Source: Mycobacterium syngnathidarum | Lineage (GTDB): Bacteria > Actinomycetota > Actinomycetes > Mycobacteriales > Mycobacteriaceae | DNA length: 64,000 nucleotides | Direction: 5' to 3' | Assembly (NCBI RefSeq): GCF_001942625.1 | Contig: NZ_MLCL01000078.1 | Coordinates: forward strand, 1-64,000 | Shown: one piece after another, positions 43,511 to 51,643 of the stretch | Numbering within the stretch: the first letter of the stretch is position 1 | Layout of the letters: each line of letters begins with the position of its first letter | Made by a program: the position numbers and the translations under genes | Notes under the pieces: generated by a model | Told to the model about the DNA's origin: nothing | The model's database searches: none | The model's input: only the letters and a program-made list of their open reading frames with translations

Positions 43511-44332
43511 ATGACCGCAGCCGATGCACCAACGGCAGATCCGGTTCCGGCCGTCGAAGTCCAACGCCGAGGATTCGGCGTCGACGTCGGCGGCAGCGGG
43601 ATCAAGGGCGGCATCGTCGACCTCGACACCGGGCTCCTCGTCGGCGAGCGTTTCAAGCTCGACACGCCGCAGCCGTCCACACCGGAAGCGGTCACGAAAA
43701 CGGTGGCTGCGGTGGTGGCCGAGTTCGGTTGGACGGGCAGTGTGGGCGTCACCTACCCGGGCGTCGTGACCGAAGGCATCGTGCGCACCGCGGCCAATGT
43801 CGACAAAGGGTGGATCGGCGTGAACGCCGCCGAGGTGATCAGCACCGCACTCGGCGGGCGGCCGGTGCGTGTGCTCAACGATGCCGACGCGGCAGGTCTG
43901 GCCGAGGAGCACTACGGGGCGGGTAAGGACAACTCCGGTGTCGTGGTGCTGCTGACCTTCGGCACCGGTATCGGCTCCGCGGTCATTCACAACGGAGTGT
44001 TGTTGCCCAACACCGAATTTGGGCACTTGGAGGTGGACGGCAAGGAGGCCGAACACCGCGCTGCGTCCTCGGTGAAGGAGCGCAAGGACTGGAGTTACGC
44101 GCGGTGGAGCGAAGAGGTGAACAAGGTTCTGGTGACGATCGAGAACGCGATCTGGCCCGATCTGTTCATCGCCGGCGGCGGGATCAGCCGCAAGTCCGAG
44201 AAGTGGCTGCCACTGCTCAAGATCCGCACCCCGATCGTCCCCGCGGCGTTGCTCAACACCGCGGGCATCGTCGGCGCCGCCATGGCCAGCCAGCTTCCCG
44301 GCACCACCAACCCGCAAGCTACCGCCGGGTAA
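43511..44332 (+). CDS. ppgK: Polyphosphate glucokinase PpgK
   Basis: A ROK-family kinase that phosphorylates glucose with inorganic polyphosphate or ATP. The 273-residue protein starts with a disordered 18-residue segment. It then has the phosphate loop GFGVDVGGSGIKGGIVDLDTG, GVTYPGVVTEGIVRTAANVDKGW, the sugar-binding NDADAAGLAEEHYGAG, LLTFGTGIGSAVIHNG, and NTEFGHLEVDGKEAEHRA. AAAGGAG precedes the ATG. It corresponds to Rv2702, immediately upstream of sigA. Confidence 0.94.
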   Translation: MTAADAPTADPVPAVEVQRRGFGVDVGGSGIKGGIVDLDTGLLVGERFKLDTPQPSTPEAVTKTVAAVVAEFGWTGSVGVTYPGVVTEGIVRTAANVDKGWIGVNAAEVISTALGGRPVRVLNDADAAGLAEEHYGAGKDNSGVVVLLTFGTGIGSAVIHNGVLLPNTEFGHLEVDGKEAEHRAASSVKERKDWSYARWSEEVNKVLVTIENAIWPDLFIAGGGISRKSEKWLPLLKIRTPIVPAALLNTAGIVGAAMASQLPGTTNPQATAG

Positions 44333-44400
44333 CTTCGCTGAGTCTGCCGGGCGACGTGCCGAAATTTGCCGCTCGCGACGGTGAACACCCACAGTGTCGT

Positions 44401-44406
44401 TACAAT
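44401..44406 (+). promoter_or_regulatory. Possible -10 element of sigA
   Basis: TACAAT is the best -10 match in the 206 nt between ppgK and sigA, 132 nt before the chosen sigA start. No good -35 is seen at the usual distance. If used, it gives a 5' untranslated region of about 125 nt. Confidence 0.3.
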
Positions 44407-44538
44407 GGTCCTCGGCGGCCGCCTACCGAATAGCGGTGAATATCCCAGCCGATAAGAACGCCAACATTCGATAGCAGACGCTTTCGGTGGAGTATGCCCA
44501 TGCCCACCGTGAAATTTCGTGAGACCGAAAGGGTGTAC

Positions 44539-45981
44539 GTGGCAGCGACAAAGGCAAGCCCGGCGACCGACGAGCCGGTGAAGCGCACCGCTACCAAGAC
44601 TCCCGCCAAGAAGGCCCCGGCCAAGCGGGCAGCCAAGAGCACCGCGGGCAAGACTGAGGGCGGCACCGCCACCAAGCGCGCCCCCGCCAAGAAGGCGCCC
44701 GCCAAGAAGGCAGCCAAGGCCGCGGCGAGCAAGCCCGAAGACGTCAACGACGATCTTGAGACCACCGACGACCTGGAATCGGGCCCCGGCGACGATCTCG
44801 ACGTCGAGGACACCGATCTCGAGCTCGACGACGATCTCGAGTCCGATGACGACGTCGAGGACTCAGCCGAGGACGAGGACGAGGACGAGGCGGAGTCCGG
44901 GGAAGGCAAGAACGCCAAGGCCGCCGCGCCAGCCAAAGAGGCGAAGGCCGACGAGGAGCACCCCGAGCCGTCGGAGAAGGACAAGGCCTCCGGCGACTTC
45001 GTGTGGGACGAGGAAGAGTCCGAGGCACTGCGGCAGGCACGCAAAGACGCCGAGCTGACGGCCTCGGCCGACTCGGTCCGCGCGTACCTGAAGCAGATCG
45101 GCAAGGTCGCCCTGCTCAACGCCGAGGAAGAGGTCGAGCTCGCCAAGCGCATCGAGGCCGGGCTGTTCGCCACCCAGAAGATGGCCGAGTTCGCCGAGAA
45201 GGGCGAGAAGCTCACCACCCAGGTGCGGCGCGACTACCAGTGGATCTGCCGTGACGGCGATCGCGCGAAAAACCATCTGCTGGAAGCCAACCTGCGCCTG
45301 GTCGTCTCGCTGGCCAAGCGCTACACCGGCCGCGGCATGGCGTTTCTCGACCTCATCCAGGAAGGCAACCTGGGCCTGATCCGCGCGGTCGAGAAGTTCG
45401 ACTACACCAAGGGCTACAAGTTCTCCACCTACGCCACGTGGTGGATCCGCCAGGCCATCACCCGCGCCATGGCCGACCAGGCCCGCACCATCCGTATCCC
45501 GGTGCACATGGTCGAGGTGATCAACAAGCTGGGCCGTATCCAGCGTGAGCTCCTGCAGGACCTGGGTCGCGAGCCCACGCCCGAAGAGCTGGCCAAGGAA
45601 ATGGACATCACGCCGGAGAAGGTGCTGGAGATCCAGCAGTACGCGCGTGAACCCATCTCGCTGGACCAGACCATCGGCGACGAGGGCGACAGCCAGCTCG
45701 GTGACTTCATCGAGGACTCCGAGGCCGTGGTGGCCGTCGACGCCGTGTCCTTCACCCTGCTGCAGGATCAGCTGCAGTCCGTGCTGGAGACCCTCTCCGA
45801 GCGCGAGGCCGGCGTGGTCCGGCTGCGCTTCGGCCTGACCGACGGCCAGCCGCGCACGCTCGACGAGATCGGCCAGGTCTACGGCGTGACCCGTGAGCGC
45901 ATCCGCCAGATCGAGTCCAAGACCATGAGCAAGCTCCGTCACCCGAGCCGCTCGCAGGTACTGCGGGACTACCTGGACTAG
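44539..45981 (+). CDS. sigA: Principal RNA polymerase sigma factor SigA (MysA)
   Basis: The housekeeping sigma-70 factor. The 480-residue protein begins with a mycobacterial-type N-terminus. First come lysine/alanine repeats ([10 protein letters not shown], about 15-60), then a strongly acidic stretch (about 70-135). Region 1.2 is [17 protein letters not shown], and region 2 runs from [12 protein letters not shown] to [15 protein letters not shown]. Region 4.2 is [27 protein letters not shown]. The GTG at 44539 is chosen because GAAAGGG lies 5 nt upstream and the protein then starts VAATKAS as in M. tuberculosis SigA. An upstream ATG would add 15 unrelated residues. It corresponds to Rv2703. 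Confidence 0.97.
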   Translation: MAATKASPATDEPVKRTATKTPAKKAPAKRAAKSTAGKTEGGTATKRAPAKKAPAKKAAKAAASKPEDVNDDLETTDDLESGPGDDLDVEDTDLELDDDLESDDDVEDSAEDEDEDEAESGEGKNAKAAAPAKEAKADEEHPEPSEKDKASGDFVWDEEESEALRQARKDAELTASADSVRAYLKQIGKVALLNAEEEVELAKRIEAGLFATQKMAEFAEKGEKLTTQVRRDYQWICRDGDRAKNHLLEANLRLVVSLAKRYTGRGMAFLDLIQEGNLGLIRAVEKFDYTKGYKFSTYATWWIRQAITRAMADQARTIRIPVHMVEVINKLGRIQRELLQDLGREPTPEELAKEMDITPEKVLEIQQYAREPISLDQTIGDEGDSQLGDFIEDSEAVVAVDAVSFTLLQDQLQSVLETLSEREAGVVRLRFGLTDGQPRTLDEIGQVYGVTRERIRQIESKTMSKLRHPSRSQVLRDYLD

Positions 45982-46003
45982 ACGCAGCCCCTCCTTCCGA
46001 AAT

Positions 46004-46040
46004 CGGCACCGAGACCCAGCCCGGGTCCCGGTGCCGTTTT
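46004..46040 (+). terminator. Intrinsic terminator of sigA
   Basis: A GC-rich hairpin with 14-nt arms (46004-46017 and 46023-46036, one mismatch) around a 5-nt loop is followed by TTTT. It begins 22 nt after the sigA stop. This is the clearest factor-independent terminator in the window and separates the core block from the mce locus. Confidence 0.75.
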
Positions 46041-46304
46041 GCTGCGGGTCGCAACAGCTTGCGCCCAAGCTGAATTCGCCATCGCGCCCCACATCGATAC
46101 CGCTTCACCGCCGGATCTCCGGTGGGCGGAGCGCCCCCAGCCAGTTAGTCGTACTCACCATTCACCGGCAGTCTCATTGAGCGGAACCGGCACTTCGGAG
46201 CCGCTCCGTTCGTGGCAGCGTGGACCTCCGGCGCGCGTGCCTGTGTTGCACATCACATATCGGCGCCATCCAGACGCACCGCAATGTGAATGAGGAGAGT
46301 CGGC
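46041..46304. other. Intergenic region upstream of the mce operon
   Basis: With the terminator region, about 323 nt without a gene separate sigA from the mce leader ORF. The stretch should hold the mce promoter, but I see no convincing -35/-10 pair. It contains a motif copy at 46172-46184 that resembles sites in the nearby catabolic cluster. GAGGAGAG (46292-46299) is a strong ribosome-binding site for the short ORF at 46305. Confidence 0.5.
46172..46184 (-). promoter_or_regulatory. Possible regulatory motif before the mce operon (weak copy)
   Basis: TCTCATTGAGCGG matches 11 of 13 bases of TCTCACTCAGCGG, the reverse complement of the motif at 63497-63509, and also resembles the copy at 60633-60645. 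It lies about 140 nt before the first mce gene. If the three sites are real, the mce operon and the catabolic genes share a regulator, most simply the IclR protein at the window end. Confidence 0.4.
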
Positions 46305-46340
46305 ATGGCCACAGTGGGACGGCGCCGTGATCAGTTCTGA
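46305..46340 (+). CDS. Possible 11-residue leader ORF of the mce operon
   Basis: ATG with an excellent GAGGAGAG ribosome-binding site 5 nt upstream opens an 11-codon ORF (MATVGRRRDQF) ending at 46340. It overlaps the GTG start of yrbEA (46327) in another frame. The yrbEA start itself has only a weak ribosome-binding site, so ribosomes may load here and reinitiate on yrbEA. Function beyond coupling is not evident. Confidence 0.4.
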   Translation: MATVGRRRDQF

Positions 46341-47094
46341 CACGGCAACCAAACCGGTCCGCGCGATCGGCGGCTTTTATGCGATGGCCCTGGACACGTT
46401 CGTGCTCATGTTCCAGCCACCGTTCGCTTGGCGGGAATTCCTGCTGCAGACGTGGTTTGTCGCCCGCGTGTCGATCGTGCCGACGTTGATGCTGTCCATC
46501 CCGTTCACGGTGCTCACCACCTTCACGCTCAACATCCTGCTGGTCGAGTTCGGTGCGGCCGACTTTTCCGGCACCGGCGCCGCACTGGGCGCCGTCACCC
46601 AGATCGGCCCGATCGTCACGGTGCTCGTCGTGGCCGGCGCCGGCGCCACCGCCATGTGCGCCGACCTGGGCGCACGCACCATCCGCGAAGAACTCGACGC
46701 GCTGCGGGTACTCGGTATCAACCCGGTGCAGGCCCTCGTGGTGCCGCGGGTACTCGCGGCCACCGTGGTGGCCTTCCTACTGTCGGGCTTGGTCACGATC
46801 GTCGGCCTGGCAGGCGGTTTCGTGTTCTCGGTGTTCATCCAGCACGTGACCCCGGGCGCGTTCGCCGCGGGTCTGACGCTGCTGGTCGGCTTGCCCGAGG
46901 TGCTGATCTCGTTGATCAAGTCGGCGATATTCGGCATCGCGGCGAGCCTGATCGCTTGCTACAAGGGCATTTCCGTTGACGGCGGACCCGCCGGCGTCGG
47001 CAACGCGGTCAACGAGACGGTCGTGTTCTCCTTCATCGCGCTGTTCGTGATCAACGTCATCGCGACGGCCGTCGGAGTGAAGGCCACCGCATGA
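46327..47094 (+). CDS. yrbEA: Mce-associated permease YrbEA (MlaE family)
   Basis: A 255-residue integral membrane protein of the MlaE/YrbE family, one of two permease subunits of an Mce lipid importer. It has five to six membrane segments and the family pattern GATAMCADLGARTIREELDALRVLGINPVQALVVPR in the cytoplasmic loop that contacts the ATPase. GISVDGGPAGVGNAVNETVV follows near the C-terminus. The ATPase (MceG) is not encoded in this window. The start is GTG; translation may be coupled to the short ORF upstream. It overlaps yrbEB by 4 nt. I cannot assign the operon to a numbered mce type. Confidence 0.92.
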   Translation: MISSDTATKPVRAIGGFYAMALDTFVLMFQPPFAWREFLLQTWFVARVSIVPTLMLSIPFTVLTTFTLNILLVEFGAADFSGTGAALGAVTQIGPIVTVLVVAGAGATAMCADLGARTIREELDALRVLGINPVQALVVPRVLAATVVAFLLSGLVTIVGLAGGFVFSVFIQHVTPGAFAAGLTLLVGLPEVLISLIKSAIFGIAASLIACYKGISVDGGPAGVGNAVNETVVFSFIALFVINVIATAVGVKATA

Positions 47095-47945
47095 GCAACC
47101 CGGTCGCAAAAATCCCCTTCCCGCGTGTTCGCCGCACAGTCTCATCTTGGGTCGACGAGTGGAACAAGGTCGGCCGACAGTCGCAGTTCTACGCCAAGAC
47201 CATCGCGTCCATCGGCGAGGCGTTCGTCCACTACAAGCTCGAGATGGTGCGGCTGATCGCCCAGATGAGCCTGGGCACAGGTGCTCTCGCGGTAATCGGT
47301 GGCACCGTGGTGGTGGTCGGGTTCCTCACCCTGTCCGGCGGTGCGCTGATCGCCGTGCAGGGATACAACTCCCTGGCCGGTATCGGCGTCGAAGCCCTGA
47401 CCGGATTCACCTCCGCCTACCTGAACGTGCGCCTCATCGCACCGCTCAACGCGGGCATCGGCCTCGCGGCCACGATCGGCGCCGGCGCCACCGCCCAGCT
47501 GGGCGCAATGCGGATCGCCGAGGAGATCGACGCCCTCGAGGTGATGGGTATCCGATCGGTGGCGTACCTGGCCTCCACCCGTGTGGTAGCCGGCGTGGTC
47601 GTGGTGATTCCGCTGTATTGCGTTGCGGTCCTTGCCTCTTTCGCTGCCGCACGCATCGGGACCACCGCCGTCTACGGCCAGTCGACCGGAGTTTACGACC
47701 ATTACTTCAACACATTCCTGAACCCGACCGACCTCATCTGGTCGTTCTTCCAGGCCATCACGATGGCGATCGTGGTGATGCTGGTGCACACCTACTACGG
47801 ATTCACCGCCAGCGGCGGTCCCGCAGGCGTCGGTGAGGCCGTCGGCCGGGCGGTCCGCACCTCCCTGGTCTCAGCCGTGTTCGTGACCTTGTTCGTCTCT
47901 CTGGCCATCTACGGCCAGTCCGGCAACTTCAACCTGTCCGGGTAG
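47091..47945 (+). CDS. yrbEB: Mce-associated permease YrbEB (MlaE family)
   Basis: The second permease subunit, 284 residues. After a 55-residue N-terminal part it has five membrane segments. Its coupling loop is GATAQLGAMRIAEEIDALEVMGIRSVAYLASTR, and YYGFTASGGPAGVGEAVGRAVR stands near the C-terminus. The ATG overlaps the yrbEA stop (ATGA), so the two are made in equal amounts. The mceA gene starts 4 nt after its stop. Confidence 0.93.
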   Translation: MSNPVAKIPFPRVRRTVSSWVDEWNKVGRQSQFYAKTIASIGEAFVHYKLEMVRLIAQMSLGTGALAVIGGTVVVVGFLTLSGGALIAVQGYNSLAGIGVEALTGFTSAYLNVRLIAPLNAGIGLAATIGAGATAQLGAMRIAEEIDALEVMGIRSVAYLASTRVVAGVVVVIPLYCVAVLASFAAARIGTTAVYGQSTGVYDHYFNTFLNPTDLIWSFFQAITMAIVVMLVHTYYGFTASGGPAGVGEAVGRAVRTSLVSAVFVTLFVSLAIYGQSGNFNLSG

Positions 47946-47949
47946 CGGC

Positions 47950-49302
47950 ATGCAGAACAGACCTGGCGAATATCGCCTTCACCCCGCGTGGTGGACCGCA
48001 ATCCTGATCGCCGCGATCGTCGCGATGATCTTCGTGACCATGTCCCTGTTCTCCGGATCGTTCCGGACCTATGTCCCCGTGACGGTCACGTCCGACCGCG
48101 CCGGCCTGGTGATGGAGAGCGGCGGCAAGGTCAAGATGCGTGGTGTCCAGGTCGGGCGGGTCGAACGGATCAGCAGTTCCACCGATCAGGTGAGCCTGCG
48201 CCTGCAAATCGAGCCCGACCAGATCAAGTTCATCCCGTCCAACGTCGAGGCGCAGATCAGGGCCACCAGCGTGTTCGGCGCCAAGTACGTCGATCTCGTC
48301 TACCCGGACCAGCCCAGCTCGTCGCGGCTGGCCGCCGGCGCCGTACTGCGATCACGCAACGTCACCACCGAGGTGAACACCGTCTTCGGCAACCTCGTCG
48401 ACCTGCTCCACCAGATCGACCCGGCCAAACTCAACGCGGTCCTGACGGCCCTGGCCGACGGCGTGCGGGGCCAGGGCGAGCGGATCGGTCAGGCCACTAC
48501 TGACGCGAATACCGTGCTGGCCGAGCTCAACCCACGCAACGAGACGCTACGCACGGACTGGCAGTCGCTTCAGGCGTTCTCCGACACCTACGGCGCAGCC
48601 GCCGCCGACATCGTCTCCACCCTGGATGCGGTGAGTACCTCCAGCGCCACGATCAGCAGCCACCCCGACGCGCTGGATGCATTGCTGCTCAACACGATCG
48701 GGCTCTCGAAGTCAGGGACGGCGCTGCTCGAACCCAACAGGCAGAACTTTGTCGACGGGATCAACACACTGGAACCGACCACCACCCTGCTGCACAAGTA
48801 CAACCCCGAGTACACCTGCATGCTGGTGGGCGCCAAGTGGTATCTGGACAATGGCGGCTACGACGGGGCCGGTGGCATCGACGGTCGCTCCACAATCCTG
48901 GACACCGGCCTGCTGCTCGGCTCCGATCAGTACCGCTACCCGGACAATCTGCCGATCGTCAATGCCAAGGGCGGGCCCGGCGGTAAGCCCGGTTGCGGAT
49001 CGCTACCGATCGTCGACAAGAACTTCCCGGTGCGCTATCTGGTCACCGACACCGGCTGGGGCACCGGCCTGGACATGCGGCCCAATCCGGGTATCGGGCA
49101 TCCCTGGTGGATCAACTACTTCCCGGTGACCCGCGCCGCACCTGAACCTCCCGGCGTGCTCGGCATCGGCCCGCCCGCGATCGGCCCGGTCCCCCACCCG
49201 GACGCGCCGCCCTACGGCGCACCGCAGTACGGACCGGACGGCGCACCCCTGTATCCGGGCGTACCACCGGCCCCGGCACCTGAACCCCCACCCGCTCCGT
49301 AG
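47950..49302 (+). CDS. mceA: Mce-family protein MceA
   Basis: A 450-residue Mce subunit: one N-terminal membrane anchor (about 12-36), the MCE/MlaD beta-barrel domain (about 40-120, with GGKVKMRGVQVGRVERI), a long helical region that builds the periplasmic channel, and a Pro-rich C-terminal tail (PPYGAPQYGPDGAPLYPG). Six Mce proteins are thought to form a heterohexameric tunnel that carries hydrophobic substrates across the envelope. Cysteines around EYTCMLVGAKW and KPGCGSLP may pair. It is the first of six consecutive mce genes. Confidence 0.92.
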   Translation: MQNRPGEYRLHPAWWTAILIAAIVAMIFVTMSLFSGSFRTYVPVTVTSDRAGLVMESGGKVKMRGVQVGRVERISSSTDQVSLRLQIEPDQIKFIPSNVEAQIRATSVFGAKYVDLVYPDQPSSSRLAAGAVLRSRNVTTEVNTVFGNLVDLLHQIDPAKLNAVLTALADGVRGQGERIGQATTDANTVLAELNPRNETLRTDWQSLQAFSDTYGAAAADIVSTLDAVSTSSATISSHPDALDALLLNTIGLSKSGTALLEPNRQNFVDGINTLEPTTTLLHKYNPEYTCMLVGAKWYLDNGGYDGAGGIDGRSTILDTGLLLGSDQYRYPDNLPIVNAKGGPGGKPGCGSLPIVDKNFPVRYLVTDTGWGTGLDMRPNPGIGHPWWINYFPVTRAAPEPPGVLGIGPPAIGPVPHPDAPPYGAPQYGPDGAPLYPGVPPAPAPEPPPAP

Positions 49303-49328
49303 AACCGCGACAGCAGAGGACCACGTTC

Positions 49329-50357
49329 GTGAAAGACAACCTGTCAGGCGCCGTCTGGCGCCTGGTCATCTTCGTGACCGTGTGTGTGCTCGGACTGGTG
49401 GCACTGCTGGCGGTGTTCGCCCAGCTGCGATTCCAGGACGAGAAGACCTACAACGCACTGTTCACCAATGCCACCGGGTTGGCGAACGGCAACTTCGTAC
49501 GGATCGCCGGAGTGGAGGTCGGCAAGGTCAAGAAGCTGACCGTCCGGGACGACAACCTGGTCACCGTGGAGTTCTCCGCGGACGACACCGTGGTGCTGAC
49601 CGAAGGCACCCGCGCCTCGGTGCGCTACGACAACCTGATCGGCGGGCGCTTTCTGGCGCTCGAGGAGGGCGCCGGTGACGTGACCCGACTCGAGCCGGGC
49701 GACACAATCCCCGTCGACCAGACCCAGCCGGCGCTCGACCTGGACGCCCTGATCGGCGGCTTCCGCCCGCTGTTTCGCGCTTTGGACCCCGAGCAGGTCA
49801 ACGCGCTGAGTGGGCAGTTGATCAGCGCACTACAGGGCCAGGGCGGCACCCTCGGCTCGTTTCTCACCCAGACCGCGGCGCTGACAAGCACTTTGGCCGA
49901 CCGCGATCAGTTGATCGGTGAGGTGATCACGAATCTGAACACCGTGCTCGGTTCGCTGGGCGAGCAGAGCGGGCAGTTCTCGGAGGCCGTGGACTCCCTG
50001 TCGCAACTTGTCGCCGCTCTGGCTGAACGCAAGACCGACGTCGGCAGCGCGGTCCACAACATCGACGACGCGACGGGTTCGATCACCGACCTGTTGGCCC
50101 GCTCTCGCGCGCCGTTCGGCAAGACGGTGCGAGAGGCCGACCGCGCCGCCGGAATCGTGGTCGCCGATCACGAATATCTCGACAACTTCCTCAACACCCT
50201 GCCCGACACGTTCCAGATGCTGGGACGCCAGGGCATCTACGGCGACTACTTCAGCTTCTACCTCTGCGACATCGTGCTGAAGCTGAACGGTAAAGGTGGC
50301 CAACCGGTTTACGTGAAGATGGCCGGCCAGTCCTCGGGACGGTGCACACCCAAATGA
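49329..50357 (+). CDS. mceB: Mce-family protein MceB
   Basis: A 342-residue subunit with an N-terminal anchor (about 10-32), the MCE domain (about 36-115, FVRIAGVEVGKVKKLTV) and a helical region. It ends FYLCDIVLKLNGKGGQPVYVKMAGQSSGRC, as MceB proteins do. The GTG start lies 26 nt after mceA with AGAGGA upstream. Its stop overlaps the mceC ATG. Confidence 0.92.
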   Translation: MKDNLSGAVWRLVIFVTVCVLGLVALLAVFAQLRFQDEKTYNALFTNATGLANGNFVRIAGVEVGKVKKLTVRDDNLVTVEFSADDTVVLTEGTRASVRYDNLIGGRFLALEEGAGDVTRLEPGDTIPVDQTQPALDLDALIGGFRPLFRALDPEQVNALSGQLISALQGQGGTLGSFLTQTAALTSTLADRDQLIGEVITNLNTVLGSLGEQSGQFSEAVDSLSQLVAALAERKTDVGSAVHNIDDATGSITDLLARSRAPFGKTVREADRAAGIVVADHEYLDNFLNTLPDTFQMLGRQGIYGDYFSFYLCDIVLKLNGKGGQPVYVKMAGQSSGRCTPK

Positions 50358-51643
50358 AGACTTTCAGCGAGCGCAACCCCCTGGTGATCGGCGCAGCCGG
50401 CATCGCCACGACCGCGGGCCTGGTCATCGGCGCGATGCAGTATGACAAGTTGCCTTTCCTGTCGGCCGGTGAGAGCTACTCGGCATACTTCGCCGAAGCG
50501 GGCGGACTGGCGTCGGGCGCAGCGGTGCAGGTGTCAGGTGTCCAGGTCGGTGAGGTGTCCGGGATCGAACTCGACGGGGCCCGGGTTCTGGTTTCCTTCA
50601 AGGTGGCCGACGACATCCGCCTCGGCGACCGCTCCGAGGCGGCGATCAAGACGAAAAGTCTGTTGGGCACAAAGGTCCTGGAGGTGACCCCGCGCGGCGA
50701 CGGCCGGTTGCGCGACACCATCCCGCTGGATCGGACCATCTCCCCCTATCAGCTGCCCGACGCCCTCGGCGACCTGTCGGCCACCATCAGTGGACTCGAC
50801 ACCACCAAGGTCTCCGACGCGTTGTCAACGCTGTCGGAGACCTTCCACGACACCCCTCCGGCGCTCAGCGCGGCCCTCAAAGGCGTTGCGCGGTTCTCCG
50901 ATACGCTCAATCGCCGCGACGAGAGCCTGCGCACCCTGCTCGACAACGCGAAGAAGTCGACCGCCGTGCTGGCCGAACGTAGCGATCAGGTGGTGGGCCT
51001 GATCGCGAACAGCAACGCCCTGCTGGCCGAGCTGCAGGGCCAGAGCGCTGCCCTCGACCAGATCGCCACCAACATCTCGTCGCTGTCCCAACAGCTCTCG
51101 GCGTTCGTCGCGGAGAATCGCACTCAGCTCAAGCCGGCACTGGACAAGGTCAACGGCGTGCTGGCGATCGTGGACAACCGCAAGGACCGGGTACAGAAGT
51201 CCATCAAGCTGCTGAACGCGTACGCGATGTCCCTGGGCGAATCGGTGTCGTCCGGGCCGTTTTTCAAGGCTTACGTGTCCAATCTGCTGCCCGGACAGTT
51301 CCTGCAGCCGTTCATCGATGCGGCGTTCTCCGATCTCGGTCTCGACCCGAACGTGCTGCCGCCCTCCGAGCTCACCGATCCCCCGACCGGCCAGCCCGGC
51401 ATCCCGGCGATGCCGGTGCCGTTCCCGCGAACCGGCCAGGGCGGCGAGCCCCATCTGACGCTTCCCGACGCGATCACCGGCAATCCTGGCGACCCCCGGT
51501 ACCCATACCGCGAACCACTGCCCGCACCGCCGCCGGGCGGCCCGCCACCGGGCCCACCCGCCCCGGCGCCGCCGGGCCTGGAATCTGTGCCGACGCCGTC
51601 CGGCGTGCACGTCAGCGACCCACTACCGGAGGCCGGACGATGA
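50354..51643 (+). CDS. mceC: Mce-family protein MceC
   Basis: A 429-residue subunit: membrane anchor (about 10-28, PLVIGAAGIATTAGLVIGAM), MCE domain with GAAVQVSGVQVGEVSGIEL, a helical region with many Gln/Ser heptads, and a long Pro-rich tail (about 335-429) including PPPGGPPPGPPAPAPPG. The proline-rich end may cross the cell wall. The ATG overlaps the mceB stop (ATGA) and the stop overlaps the mceD ATG. Confidence 0.92.
   Translation: MKTFSERNPLVIGAAGIATTAGLVIGAMQYDKLPFLSAGESYSAYFAEAGGLASGAAVQVSGVQVGEVSGIELDGARVLVSFKVADDIRLGDRSEAAIKTKSLLGTKVLEVTPRGDGRLRDTIPLDRTISPYQLPDALGDLSATISGLDTTKVSDALSTLSETFHDTPPALSAALKGVARFSDTLNRRDESLRTLLDNAKKSTAVLAERSDQVVGLIANSNALLAELQGQSAALDQIATNISSLSQQLSAFVAENRTQLKPALDKVNGVLAIVDNRKDRVQKSIKLLNAYAMSLGESVSSGPFFKAYVSNLLPGQFLQPFIDAAFSDLGLDPNVLPPSELTDPPTGQPGIPAMPVPFPRTGQGGEPHLTLPDAITGNPGDPRYPYREPLPAPPPGGPPPGPPAPAPPGLESVPTPSGVHVSDPLPEAGR

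Noticed and set aside
44494..44538. Upstream ATG start for sigA
   Set aside because: It lacks a ribosome-binding site, and the GTG at 44539 matches the known SigA N-terminus with GAAAGGG at proper spacing.
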